A stretch of 64,000 nt of DNA, taken from positions 15,023,837 to 15,087,836 of the forward strand of contig NC_087073.1 of NCBI RefSeq assembly GCF_026151205.1, in the 5' to 3' direction. The notes under the pieces were generated by a model. That model did not search any database. It saw nothing but the letters and a program-made list of their open reading frames with translations, and was not told the origin of the DNA. A program made the position numbers and the translations under genes. Source of the DNA: Bolinopsis microptera. Its lineage: Eukaryota > Ctenophora > Tentaculata > Lobata > Bolinopsidae. Below, piece after piece: positions 1-18,508 of this stretch (position 1 is the stretch's first letter; every line of letters begins with the position of its first letter).

Positions 1-76
1 ATATCAAATTCTATGTTTGCCGGTTCAGTGTCAAATTTAAATAGCTGCAAGTTTTCTTTAACTCATTGTTTTTCAG

Positions 77-6340
<6,264 letters not shown>

Positions 6341-7579
6341 CACTTTCATTTTAGTAGTCCTGTCTTGAGAGGTCTTCCTACTTGCACTTGAGATGAATTG
6401 TAGCGTTAGGAAATTGTCAATATGTACCCTTCTTGTTGAATGTTTTGCCAGTGAGCACACTTTATTGGTGACGTAAGTCTACCGTACTAGATGATTTTTA
6501 GCCGGGAACGGGGATTTTGCTAAATTGGTTGTTTTCTTTGACAATTTGTTGTTTTTCTTAGCTTGAAGCGGTAATTATCCAGTAGCGGGAATATAACCGC
6601 CGCTGAGCGAGAAACAAGACTCAGACATCAACTCTTAGCAAGTAACCCGAGTCTGAGTTGCAACATTATGGTAGATTTAAAACAGTAATCGGACGATTAT
6701 TGGCCGGGCACCGAATGATCCTATTCGGCCATACTAGTTGTGGAAGACACGATAAAAATAATAAATAGACATTTATACATCGCTTTATAGCCGAAAAGAA
6801 CTCAAAACCCAAAGATTCAGTTCAAGCCATCTGAAGCGATTCATGAACATGTACATAAGCACTAAGAATTTTATGAACCATGAATTTATACGAGAAAGTT
6901 ATTATACGATGACCCTTTAATGTGCAATATCATTGAATACATTTCCAAAAAGGTCTTAAGTTTCATTTTAAACATTAGAATATCATTAAAAGTTCTCTTC
7001 TTTTTTGTCTTGAAAGAAATACAAATTAAATAATAAATCGTCCAAATTGGATCAAGGTGATAATATAAGACGTGAAACACGTTTATATATCTAATAAATA
7101 GATTAAGATAGTTTGAAAGCACTTGTTAAACACGAGAAACAAGGTGTTGTATATCCATCTGCATCATATATGATATGGTTTGAACTTCGCCGTCGACACA
7201 CAATAAAAAGACGACGAAAGATAAAATAACTTACATTCAGAGTAAGAAAAAAGCACACTTACTCTGTTCGACACAAAATATTTTGGGACCTTGTGAATTT
7301 GTTGATGTGGTTTTGATATTTCTTTGATATGTATTTGATAATTATATCTTTGCTTTGTTGTTTGCGTTTTTCATTTACTCATAATTAATCTAGTATGGCT
7401 TAATTATCGAGTCTTACTCCAGATTGATACAAATATCACAATTAATTGTGCTACCGTGCTTCAACGATGACCTTATAATTAAAACTATGAATCGATTACT
7501 TATGTTTTTATGGAAGTGGTGTATGTATTACTAGCGATATAAAGATCTACCATTTATTTAGGAGGGAAAAGTGGGCACG
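6341..7579. other. Intergenic spacer between DPP8/9 and PRPF6
   Basis: AT-rich DNA of 1.2 kb. An AATAAA near 6758-6763 could serve DPP polyadenylation. The PRPF6 promoter should lie in the right half, but no clear TATA box or CpG island is seen. Open frames on the minus strand here are A/T-rich and look random. Confidence 0.5.
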
Positions 7580-10500
7580 ATGAACGTCCAGAATTTAGTG
7601 AATAAGAAAAAGAAGGCCTTTATCGGGATGACGGCGCCCCCTGGCTATGTGCCAGGATTAGGTCGAGGTGCCACAGGTTTCACTACGCGGTCTGATATCG
7701 GTCCAGCACGTGATGCTAGTGATATTTCTGATGAGAGACACAAGAACTTCAACAAGGGAAAGTCTGGAGAAAGGCAGGAAGAAGAAGAAGAGGATCTTAA
7801 TGAGTCTAATTTTGATGAGTTTACAGGTTTGTAGCTCATACCATTTGTTAGCCGATTTAATTTTTCGGGTGTTTTCTCTTGACGTATACAAACCTTAACA
7901 AAACCAGTTGCAGTTCTGTAAGATTTAAAAGCTCTTACCAAAGTGGAACTTGATAATCTTTGTTCTATCAGTTAATCATAAAGTCAGCTTCAAATTTACA
8001 ACACTCTTTACAGGCTTGCTTCTTTAGTCAGAGGTAATAAAACTATTATCTCCTCAACCAACAATAACAGTTTATTACCTATTAATAAAGGATATTACAG
8101 GATACGGGGGTAGTTTATTTGGAGGTGGAGCGTACGATAAGGAGGACGAGGAGGCGGATATAGTCTACGAGAGTATAGACAAGCGCATGGACGAGCGGCG
8201 CAAGATCAAGCGTGAGGAGCGTCTCTTAGAGGAGATCAAGAGATACCGGATGGAAAAGCCCAAGATTCAGCAGCAGTTTGAGGATATCAAGAGAGAGTTG
8301 GGTACGATGAGCTCAGATGACTGGTCTGCTATTCCTGACGTCAGCAATATGACACGTACTAAGAAAAACAAGGTAGGATTTAGTGAGTTCCTAAATTGTC
8401 AATGTTTTCAAGCAGTACTTATATTTCCCAAAGCATCTGTCTAAGACACCATACTTGTTTAATTATTTCAGTTCGGATACCATGACTCTAATTTTATCTC
8501 AGAACACAAGAGCAGAAAGGTTTACCCCTGTACCAGATAGTATGATAGAGAGAATGGCATCACAGCAAGGCCACAACACATACGCTTCTAGTGGCCTCCA
8601 ATCAGCTTTACCTGGCGCACAAAGTACGCTCGGTATGAAGACTCCCGCTCCAGGCGAACTTGATTTACTACAAATCGGAGTTGCCAAGAACTCTATGTTG
8701 GGAGTGAAACTTGATCAGGTTTGGTTTGGCCCATTTTAACATGTTCCGTAACATCATACTCGCAGTATCATTGTCATTATTGTTACTTGTTAGAGAAAAA
8801 TAGCAACCATCACTTATGAATTTATGAGTTATCATTATTAAATACCTCCAAACACAGGCTTCAGATAGTGTAACGGGGCAGACAGTTGTAGATCCTAGAG
8901 GTTATCTTACAGATCTGAACTCCATCACACCTAGAAATTTGGGGGATGTTGGTGACATCAAGAAAGCAAGGTTAGTACTTAGTATATTGTATTTAGCAAG
9001 TATGACATTTTACATTTAACTCATCAATTTATATCATGACTTTTTGCTCTGATAATACAACCATTTTAAAACTCGCTTCATTAAAATGTGTTTAATTTCA
9101 GATTGTTGTTACAGTCCGTGACAAACACAAACCCTAAACATGCTCCTGGCTGGATTGCAGCTGCCAGATTGGAGGAAGTAACAGGAAAACTTCAGCAAGC
9201 CAGAAATATCATCGTCAAAGCATGCGAAGTTTGTCCAAATAACGAAGATGTATGGATTGAGGCAGCACGACTTCAACCGTCAGAAATGGCTAAATCAATC
9301 ATAGCCAAAGCGGTAAGTATTCTGTCATATAGTACAGACAGATCCGTCTGAAAAAATCGATCTGCCGACACACAAAGCTTACAAAGGATTTTTGACGTTT
9401 TTGAGTCCTAATAGATGTCCTTTATGGCTGACCAACTTTTCCAAACTTTTCCACGTGTCTTAAGGCCACTTTTTGCCACTTTACCACTTTTTACCACCTT
9501 TCTTGTTTGTCGAATATCTTTAGTTGTGAACATCGTAAAAGGTTGCGGATCAATCGAGTGTGTTTATATTACTATAAAGAAAAACTTTTGTTCTAGCAAT
9601 TTTTACGTCAGATTATCAGTTAATTGGATAATTATCAATTAGCTAATTAGCAAAATTCTAAAAAAAATTTATTGGCTCAAAATGATCGGAATAGCTTAAA
9701 ACACGGAGAAAAGTAGTTTTTAGAAAAACTTTGAAAATTTTTCACTTACATTTTTTTTCGAGACTTGGAAAAATTTCGAAAATTTAAAATATTTTTTTCC
9801 GCCAAAAGAGATCAAATCGCATGAAACGCGGAGAAAAATGCTTTTCAAAAAAACTTAGTGAATTTTTCGTTTCAAGAATACTTAAATCACCAATATTTGT
9901 AGTTGGAGTTCAGTAAATCGCGGCAGATTTTAGTAATCAGGAATTACTAAGTGGAAAGGTCTGAAACTGAAAAACGTTAACCATACGATATATAAGAGTT
10001 TCATAACTAATTACAATACAGCCTTATCAATTTTCACAGAAACTGCACCAATGGCTCAGTCAAGATCGAAAGACGAAACGATAGCCTGCTGTACTATCAT
10101 TTTATTGATTTCAATGATGAATCAGTGGGGTTAAGATAATCACATTTGTAATAAATAAAACCTCTCTGTACCGTCAATTGTGCTAATCTAAACCGGCCTA
10201 CCTGGATTACCAGACCTCTTCTTTTCTTCAACAATCAAACCAAGTTGTTCATATAGCATTTGGTGGGCGATGTAAGTACTTATCGAGCTGTATTCAATCA
10301 CAATACGACACAATACGTGTATATTATATGGCTCTTGATGAGGTTTATGAAACGCTTAAACGGTCAATACCGTGAGAAACCCGGTATAGAGACGTTTTAA
10401 CAGTTTATCACGAAAACTTATACTTGGCCTCATGGCTCATTTAACAGTTCGAGAAGGCAAGAACAGACCAGGGAAAACAAAGGAACAGCCGGGGGTCCAG

Positions 10501-11886
10501 AAAGCAAGTGTAAATTCACCTACAACATCAACTGTGACTTGTTTTGTATTGTACTGCATACCGCTTCATTTGCTATGCTGTTATAAAATCACCCCCATAT
10601 GTCAGGGGTCGGCTAAAATTAAAATCAAGCAAGGGTAACATACGGCAAGGGTAAAATACGGCAAGGATAAGATTTAGATCCGAGCGTCGAGAGAAGGGGT
10701 AGTAAAGAACCGGTAATAATTCATTCAGTAAAATGTTCCACGAGAGTCAGGATATTTTGAAATTGCTAATAGTGACAGATCCTGATCAGGAGGATTGTTA
10801 ATGTTATTGAGGATGTTGATTTGAAAATCTGGACGTTGTGAAGTAAAAATACAGATTCTTCCCGCAGGATATTCGGGGGCCCATGATGATCAGCTCGGGA
10901 TTAATGTGGGACAGATCGAAGAGCATTGAAAGAGCGAGTTGACATTTTTTACGCTTTCTGGTCTTTTCTTGCCTTCTCTTGAGCTGTCAAAGAGTCATGA
11001 GGCCAAGTAGACGTTTTCGTAATAAACTGTAAAAACCTCTCCATACCGGGCCTCTCACGGAGAAACGAGAAGTGTACGGTATAGAACGTTTCATATACCT
11101 CATTAAGGGCCATAATAAAATATACACGTATTGCATTGTGTCGTATTGTGATTGAATACAGCTCGATATAATGTACTTACATCGCCCACCAAATGCGATA
11201 TGAACAACTTGGCTTGATTGTTGAGGAAAAGAAGAGGTCTGGTAATCCAGGTAGGCCGGTTTAGATTAGCACAATTGACGTACAGAGAGGTTTTATTTAT
11301 TACAAATGTGATTATCTTAACCCACTGATTCATCATTGAAATCAATAAAATGATAGTACAGCAGGCTATCGTTTCGTCTTTCGATCTTGACTGTGCCATT
11401 GGTGCAGTTTCTGTGAAAATTGATAAGGCTGTATTGTAATTACTTTATGAAACTCTTATATCGTATGGTTTAACGTTTTCAGTTTCAGACCTTTCCACTT
11501 AGTAATTCCTGATTATTAAAATCTGCCGCGATTTACTGACTCCAACTACATTAATATGGTGATTTAAGTATTCTTGATAGGAAAAATTCACTAAGTTTTT
11601 TTTGGAAAAGCATTTTTCTCCGCGTTTCATGCGATTTGATCACTTTTTGGCGGAAAAAAAATTTTTAAAATTTTTTCAAACCAACTCAAAAAAATTTTAA
11701 TAAAATTTTCAAAACCCAAAAAAACACTTTTCCCCGGGTTTAAGCTTTTCCGCCAAGCCCAATTTTTTTTTAAATTTTTGCAAATTTTCAAAACTTTAAA
11801 ATTACCCCTTTAACAAAAACCGAAAAGCCCCCCAAAAAGGGCCCCAAATTAACACACCCCGGCCCCCCAAACCCCCTTTTCCCCTG

Positions 11887-11924
<38 letters not shown>

Positions 11925-14900
11925 TCCTTAGCCGCTTGTCTCATAAACCAAAAGCGGACTTTTGGGGACGGGGCGGCCCCATTGGACGGCAAACCCATAC
12001 GGCAAAGGCGGCAAGCCGGGGGGCCCAAGGCGCAAATCCCCAAAACAAAAAAAAAAATTTTTGTTATAAAAAGTTTTTGTCCGCGGTCCCAAAACAAAAC
12101 CCCTTAAAAAGGGGGGCCCCCCGCCCCCAAAAGCCCAAAACGCAAAAAAAAAATAACAAATGCGTTCCTCTCATCCTACTCTTCCTCCATCCTCCCCTGG
12201 CGGTCTTCCTGATCGTTCCTCAGTCCTCTTCCTCCTCCCTCCTCAGTCCTCCTCCTACTCCTCCTCCTCGTCCTCAGTCTCTCATATTTCCTACAACAGT
12301 CCTACTCCTCCCCAGTCCACCTCCTCCTCTGAGTCCTCCATCTGTCTGGGTCCTCGCTCTTCCTCGTTGCATCCTCCTCCTCTTCGCTCCTCGGTCCTCA
12401 GTCCTCCGCCTCCTGGGTCCTCCTCCTCGATCCTTCTTATCAGGTCCTCCTCCTCCCCAGTCCTCTTCGCCAGTCCCCCTCCTTCTCCTCCTCCTATTGC
12501 AGGCCTCCTCTTCTCCTCCTTCATTCTTCTCCTCAGTCCTCCTTCTCATTTCTCCTAAGTTCTCCTGCTGGCTCTCCTCCTGAGTCCTCCTCCTCCTCCC
12601 TCTCAGTCATCTCCTTCAGTCATTCCTCCTCAGCCCTCCTCCCAGCCATCCTCCTCAGCCATCCTCCTCAGTACTCCTCAGTCCTCCTCCTCTTAGTCAT
12701 CGTCAGTCCTCCTCCTCAGTCCTCCTCAGTCCTCCTCAGTCCTCCTCCTCCTCCTAGGTCCTCCTCCTCCTCGTCCTCCTGGGTCTTCCTGATCCTCCCC
12801 AGTCCTCTTCCTCCTCCCCTCCTCAGTCCTCCTCCTACTCTTCCTCCTCGTCCTCAGTCCTCCTCATCAGTCCTCAACAGTTCTCCTCCTCCCCAGTCCT
12901 CCTCCTGATCCTCCTCCTGGGGCATTTTCCTGGGTCCTCCTCCTGGGTCCTCCTCCTGGGTCCTCCTCCTGAGTCCTCCTCCTCCTGGGTACTCCTTCTC
13001 CTCCTCAGTCTTTCTTCTCCTCCTCAGTCCTCTTCCTCCTCTTCCTCCTCCTCCTCCCTCTCAGTCATCCTCCTCAGCCATCCTCCTCCTCAGTCATCCT
13101 CCTCAGTTCTCCTCCTCCTCCTCCTAGGTCATCCTTCTGGGTCCTCCTCCTCCTCCTCCTCCTGGGTCTTCCTGATTCTTCTCCTCCCGGAGGACGGACA
13201 TAGGCGGACATAGGCGGACATAGACGGACATAGGCGGACATTAATGGACACCTAAATTGCTAAATAAAATGTTCAATTTTTGCTGTTATAGGGGGATCAT
13301 GTTTTTTGTCCGTTCGGTACCCTATATTTTCAAAACGGACAAAAAATAGAGCGGACAAAAACGGACAAAAATGGACAAAAACGGACAAAAATGGAAATAA
13401 CATTTAGATGCTTCCTCCTCCTACTCTTCCTCCTCCTCCCCCTGGGTCTTCCTGATCTTCCTCAGTCCTCTTCCTCCTCCCCTCCTCAGTCCTCCTCCTA
13501 CTCCTCCTCCTCGTCCTCAGTTCTCCTCATCTTTCCTCAACAGTCCTCCTCCTCCCCAGTCCTCCTCCTCCTCCTGAGTCCTCCTCCTGGGTCCTCCTCC
13601 TGAGTCCTCCTCCTCCTCCCTCTCAGTCATCCTCCTCAGTCATCCTCCTCAGCCATCCTCCCCAGCCATCCTCCTCAGCCATCCTCCTCAGTACTCCTCA
13701 GTCCTCCTCCTTCTCAGTCATCGTCAGTCCTCCTCCTTCTCCTCCTCCTATTCAGGCCTCCTCCTCCTCCTCCTCAGTTCTCCTCAGTCCTCCTTCTCAT
13801 TTCTCCTAAGTCCTCCTCCTGAGTCCTCCTCCTGAGTCCTCCTCCTCCTCCCTCTCAGTCATCCTCCTCAGCCATCCTCCTCAGCCATCCTTCTCAGCCA
13901 TCCTCCTCAGTACTCTTCAGTACTCTTCAGTACTCTTCAGTCCTCAAAATGTTTGTCCGCTAATGTCCACCAATGTCCGCTAATGTCCACCAATGTCCAT
14001 CCAAGTCCGCCAATGTCCGTCCAAGTCCGCCAATGTCCGTCCGAGTCCGCCAATGTCCGTCCGAGTCCGCCAATTTCCGTCCGAGTCCGCCAATGTCCGT
14101 CCGTGTCCGCCAATGTCCCAAAAAACACGTCCGTTGTCTCATAGAATCAAAAAAGGACAGGACATAGGCGGACATAGACGGACATGACACCCCCCCTTCA
14201 CAACTAAAGATATTCGACAAACAAGAAAGGTGGTAAAAAGTGGTAAAGTGGCAAAAAGTGGCCTTAAGACACGTGGAAAAGTTTGGAAAAGTTGGTCAGC
14301 CATAAAGGACATCTATTAGGACTCAAAAACGTCAAAAATCCTTTGTAAGCTTTGTGTGTCGGCAGATCGATTTTTTCAGACGGATCTGTCTGTACTAATA
14401 ATAGAAACATGTTTATTGTTATTTGTTTACCTTATTACATTGTTAGAATAGGTTATTATTGTGCAAGAATTTGTTTTGTAAACATGTCTTATTAGAGGAA
14501 TTCTTATCGTGTGTAAAAATGTAAAGGAGTCAATTTACAGGTCAGGAATCTGCCACAAAGTGTGAAGATTTGGGACAAGGCAGTACAGTTGGAAGATGAC
14601 ACCATGGCAAAGAGGCGGGTGCTACGTAAAGCGCTAGAGAACATTCCTAATTCTGTTAAATTGTGGAAAGATGCTGTTGAACTTGAAGAACCAGGTCTAC
14701 CGTCTTTTAGTTCGCATTTTGCCTGGTTTTGAAAATGGTCGAAACATTCTGAACATCTGCTACAACAACAAATACATAACAATAATAGTATCCTGTTATT
14801 TTGATAATATTATTTTATTCAGGTGATGCCCGGATACTGCTAGGAAGAGCGGTGGAATGCTGTCCTACTTCTGTTGAACTGTGGTGTGCTCTTGCTAAAC

Positions 14901-17784
14901 TTGAAACCTATGAAAATGCCAGGAAGGTGCTGAACAAAGCTCGACACAAGATCCCAACAGACAGGAAGATTTGGATTAATGCTGCTCGTCTTGAAGAGGC
15001 TAACAATAACAAAGAAATGGTGCACAAGGTGAACTATATTAACACTTTCGGAAAGACTTACTTGCTTTTTGTTCATAAACAAAAGGAATTATTGTACGTA
15101 TGACAGTTGCCAAGGGCCAGTAAAACCAAAGCTTTCACCAGTATTTTGTTTAGAAGAACTACTGGGATAATTAATATTTAAGTGTATTATTAATTAAAAT
15201 AGTTTAAACTTGTTTTCAGATAATAGAAAGAGCTCTAACATCCTTGAAGGCTAATATGGTGGAGATAAACAGAGAGCTGTGGCTGAAAGAAGCTGAAGAG
15301 TGTGACCAGGCTGAATCACCTATCACATGTCAGGCTATAGTCAGAACTGTCATAGGTATGATTTGAGGATGTTATGATTCAGAATTTTATTCAGAAGAGG
15401 GAGTGATTCGTGGTATTTCGGCTTGTCGCATTGGAATTTGTTATAAATTGTAACGCGCTTGTCTTAATGCATATTTCTATAACATTTGCTGCACGCAAGA
15501 TCTTTTACGCGCATTGTAGATTTCATGTCACTACACTTCATGCAGCAAGATAGCAGAACTGGATTGTTTAGATTGGCGGAGTTTGTTTCGACAAACGGCT
15601 AATTTAGCCCTTAAAATAACGGAACCGATAGATATATTGCTCGAGTGCTAGTAAACAAGGTGCCAATTTTTCAACTTCGATCCATCAGATAACAAATCTC
15701 TCTGTTCAGCTATTGGTGTTGAAACTGAAGACAGAAAGCACACCTGGATGGAGGACGCTGACGCGTTTACAGCTAACAAGGCGTATGTAGCCGCACGTGC
15801 AGTGTTCGCTTACACGCTCACAGTATTCCCTACCAAGAAGAGTATTTGGCAACGAGCTGCGTTCTTTGAGAAGAATCACGGTACTATAGAACAGTACGAG
15901 AGTTTGTTGCAACGTGCTGTCACTTACTGCCCTAAGGTAATTAGAAAGTCTAATTTACTTTAATGGAGTTCATGGGAAAATGGCAGGCTCTGACCTATTG
16001 CTCTCGATGTAATGATATCATATTTGACATACTTATGCATTCACACAAGTTTACTTAGTAATTTTAATATAAAATGGTTCGCTGCTTGACGGTAACTGAC
16101 TGATACTATACACAATAAGTAACTAATAACGCGCAGGCGGAAGTATTGTGGCTGATGCGGGCTAAGAGCAAGTGGCTTGCTGGAAACGTTCCTGAAGCCA
16201 GGTCCATTCTGAACGATGCTTTCGGAGCTAACTCCAACAGTGAGGAGATATGGATAGCTGCTATCACTCTGGAGAGCAAGAATAACGAGCATGAGAGAGC
16301 TAGGAAACTACTCCAGAAAGCAAGAGAAACAGCAGGTTAGTTATTAGACTGTGGATACACTGCTGTCTAAAGAGCAGTTATCAACACTGAAGTAACATAA
16401 TGAGAGCGATATAAACCTGGTGGACATTAAGATATACCGGCTTCTTAAGATATCACTCATAGATATAACTCGTGCAGTAGATGATGAGATACTAACTGTA
16501 AACGTTAACAGGAACAGCCAGAGTGTGGATGAAGAGTGCGAGGTTGGAATGGTGTCTTGGTAACCTTACTGGAGCTCTGCAGACTATTCAGTATGGTCTT
16601 GGCAAGTTTCCAGAGTTCCCTAAATTTTATCTCATGAAAGGACAGATAGAACTTCAGCAGGGACACAAAGAGAAGGCACATAACACATACGATCTGGGTA
16701 TAAAACGTTGTCCTAGCTGTATACCACTGTGGGTGTCACTGGCAACGTTAGAGATTATTGACGATAACATTACCAAAGCTAGGTCTATTCTAGAAAAAGC
16801 TAGGGTTAGGAATCCACTGAATGATGAACTGTGGGTCCACGCCGTCAGACTGGAGGTAAAAGCAGGTAATGACAACCCGGCCCAGGCACTTCTTGCACGT
16901 GCCCTCCAGACGTGCCCAAAGTCTGGGATCTTGTGGTCTGAGTGTATCTTTATGGCACCGCGGCCTGCAAGGAAAACGAAGAGTGTTGATGGTCTCAAAA
17001 ACTGTGACAATGATGCTAATGTAAGTTATTTTGGTATACATTTAATGTTGAGCACTGCAGATCCTATTTGAATGTTAATAATACAGCGTCATGCTTGTTT
17101 GGAATTCATTTTCAATAGTTAGCTGTTAACATTCGAGCCAACAATAATTCTAATCCTGTATTTTCACCTCTCCAGATAGTTCTGGCTGTAGCTCGTCTGT
17201 TCTGGCTGGAACGGAAGATGAAGAAAGCAAAGGAGTGGTTCATCAAAGCAGTTAAATTGGACCCAGATCTAGGAGACACGTGGGCAACATACTACAAGTT
17301 CACAGCTGCGCACGGTACTGAAGACGAGCTCAAAATTCTGGTCAGTTTAAAATATTGAAACTAGGAACTAGAACATTCATTATGTTATACTCTTCAGGAT
17401 ATTTTGGTACCTATTAATGCGGAATTCATAAAGTTCACACCATGACACAAATATAAATTACCCAGGTAAACAAGTGTGTGCAAGCAGATCCTCACCACGG
17501 CGAATACTGGTGTAAAACCTGCAAGTGTATTGACAACTGGAGAATAGACGGGAACACTGAGCTAATGTTGAAGCTGTGTGCCAAGTCTCTCCCTGAACTA
17601 AGGTAAGATAGCTGGCAGCTTTGTAGTACACATTTTGAATGGAGATACAACGGCTTATTTTGAGGACAAACATTTGCTGTCATTGAGTCGTTTTCAAGTT
17701 TTCAACATTAGTATTTAGGCCCAATTTTGACTATGGCCCATTTTTCTTCAGGTTTCAAACTGACAAAATATTATTTTCAGGTGA
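7580..17784 (+). CDS. PRPF6: Pre-mRNA-processing factor 6 (U5 snRNP / tri-snRNP bridge protein)
   Basis: Nuclear spliceosome protein that links U5 and U4/U6 snRNPs. Exons: 7580-7826, 8101-8372, 8503-8718, 8858-8970, 9102-9312, 14541-14694, 14823-15028, 15220-15355, 15710-15936, 16137-16335, 16512-17020, 17176-17340, 17466-17602 and 17781-17784. The phases join to 931 residues, against about 941 in human. The ATG at 7580 is chosen because [10 protein letters not shown] and [19 protein letters not shown] follow, the hallmark PRP1 N-terminus; the in-frame GTG at 7571 is not needed. Next come an acidic/charged segment, [23 protein letters not shown], and from about residue 285 HAT/TPR-like helical repeats (W-x-x-A-A-R-L-E, [27 protein letters not shown]) to the end. 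The last codon is split over the final intron; reading straight through it would also stop at once. Fast-evolving positions are few, as expected for a core splicing factor. Confidence 0.96.
9735..11720. repeat. Nested long inverted repeat inside the 5-kb insertion
   Basis: Left arm about 9735-10440 and right arm about 10985-11720 are diverged reverse complements, e.g. GGCCTCATGGCTC against GAGTCATGAGGCC at the inner ends, and shared CACAATACGACACAATACG and CCGCGATTTACTGA words. The 0.54-kb centre (10441-10984) shows no credible frame. Probably a second foldback element, or the subterminal part of the larger one. Outer boundaries are approximate because the right arm runs into degraded sequence. 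Confidence 0.7.
11720..12155. other. Homopolymer-rich, probably unreliable consensus
   Basis: The stretch is packed with runs of A, C, G and T, including about 34 consecutive G at 11889-11922, and continues a repeat arm that is otherwise well conserved. The pattern is typical of poor consensus through a hairpin or simple repeat. The open frames here on both strands should not be trusted. Confidence 0.65.
12160..13190. repeat. CCT/TCC-rich low-complexity array, block 1
   Basis: Imperfect repeats of TCCTCCTC with GTCCTCAG and CCTGGGTCC variants over about 1 kb. The plus strand is nearly pure pyrimidine, which can form triplex DNA. Long apparent Ser/Pro-rich and Arg/Glu-rich frames here are by-products of the repeat. 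Confidence 0.9.
13188..13390. repeat. GGACATAGGC-type repeats
   Basis: Five copies of a GGACATA-G/A-GC unit at 13194-13240, then a second group of GGACAAAAA units at 13338-13390. Related words recur at 14155-14185, so the two may be parts of one broken-up repeat. Confidence 0.75.
13391..13945. repeat. CCT/TCC-rich low-complexity array, block 2
   Basis: Closely resembles the first pyrimidine block, with many identical sub-segments (for example CAGTCATCCTCCTCAGCCA), which suggests segmental duplication inside the insertion. Confidence 0.9.
13950..14185. repeat. Minisatellite, TGTCCGCCAA / TGTCCGTCCGAG units
   Basis: About ten units of roughly 20 bp alternating TGTCCGTCCGAG and TCCGCCAA, next to the right inverted terminus of the insertion. 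All overlapping frames on both strands are repeat artefacts. Confidence 0.85.
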
Positions 17785-18508
17785 AGACATCAAAGCATTA
17801 TGCAGCAGAAGTTGCATTGATGAACTAATTTGAGAAGACGCTAATCAGAACATGCTTGTACATTGTACAAGTCCTACTACAGTACTACTGGACATAAAAA
17901 ACTGAGTTAATTAGATTATCCTGAATATTCTCATTACATTATCCTGATTTGACTAATTCTTCCTACCTTTGACAGGTCAAATATTAGCTTATTTATGAGC
18001 AAATCGTTTTAATATAATATATGCAACTTATTCCAATGACGTAACGATTTTTGTCTACGGACGGAAGGCGGATGGTATATTTATTAACCTTTGGTATTTA
18101 AACAGACTAATGTTGTGTACAGTGTACACACTACACGGTATAATTTTATTTGCTTTTTTATCGTAACTACGTCGTTTTCTTGATCTAATCGAATGGACCA
18201 AACAATTGCTGAGGTGAGATAAATTGTGCTTTTGCTAAAAATCACAGCATTTATAAAGAAGCAACATAATCTGTTGACATCTAACATAATCCTCTCGCTA
18301 TCGGATAAGTGAACAAGTTCATCAGCTACACTGTGGACAGACAAAAGGGGTTGTTCACATATTACGTAAGCCGTTATCTGGCCATTTTATACCCTCTTTC
18401 CTCCACTTTAGACATGGCTGTTGTGTAGAAACTACAGTTTTCCCAACTCCCCTCCCCCTGGCTTACCTAATGTGTGAATCCCAATAATAACAATGTGTCT
18501 CATGCTAG
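17785..18508. other. PRPF6-NMNAT spacer with a short MITE
   Basis: AT-rich spacer of 0.7 kb. It holds the PRPF6 3' region, the presumed NMNAT promoter and one short inverted-repeat element (separate entry). No further gene is seen. Confidence 0.6.
18347..18482. mobile_element. 136-bp MITE, GGGGTTGTTCACATATTACG termini
   Basis: The left end GGGGTTGTTCACATATTACG is matched inverted at the right end by a diverged TACCTAATGTGTGAATCCC. It belongs to the same family as longer copies at 38955-39402 and 42487-42975. It ends 26 bp before the NMNAT start codon. Confidence 0.65.

Larger units (their letters stand above)
9332..14395. mobile_element. 5.06-kb DNA-transposon-like insertion with 199-bp inverted termini in a PRPF6 intron
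   Basis: The left end (9332-9530) and right end (14197-14395) are near-perfect reverse complements over about 199 bp, beginning GTACAGACAGATCCGTCTGA. TA at 9330-9331 and at 14396-14397 gives a candidate TA target duplication. Inside are a second long inverted repeat, a homopolymer-rich degraded stretch, CCT-rich arrays and GGACATAGGC-type minisatellites. I found no transposase frame, so it looks non-autonomous. PRPF6 remains joined in phase across it, so it must be spliced out. The family is undetermined; TA duplications fit Tc1/mariner-type elements among others. Confidence 0.75.

Noticed and set aside
12160-13610. Long Ser/Pro-, Arg/Glu- or Gly-rich open frames on both strands
   Set aside because: They track the CCT-type repeat exactly and have no start context, domain or splice support.
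13937-14220. Overlapping frames in several phases over the TGTCCGCCAA region
   Set aside because: Openness in many frames is a by-product of a ~20-bp tandem repeat.
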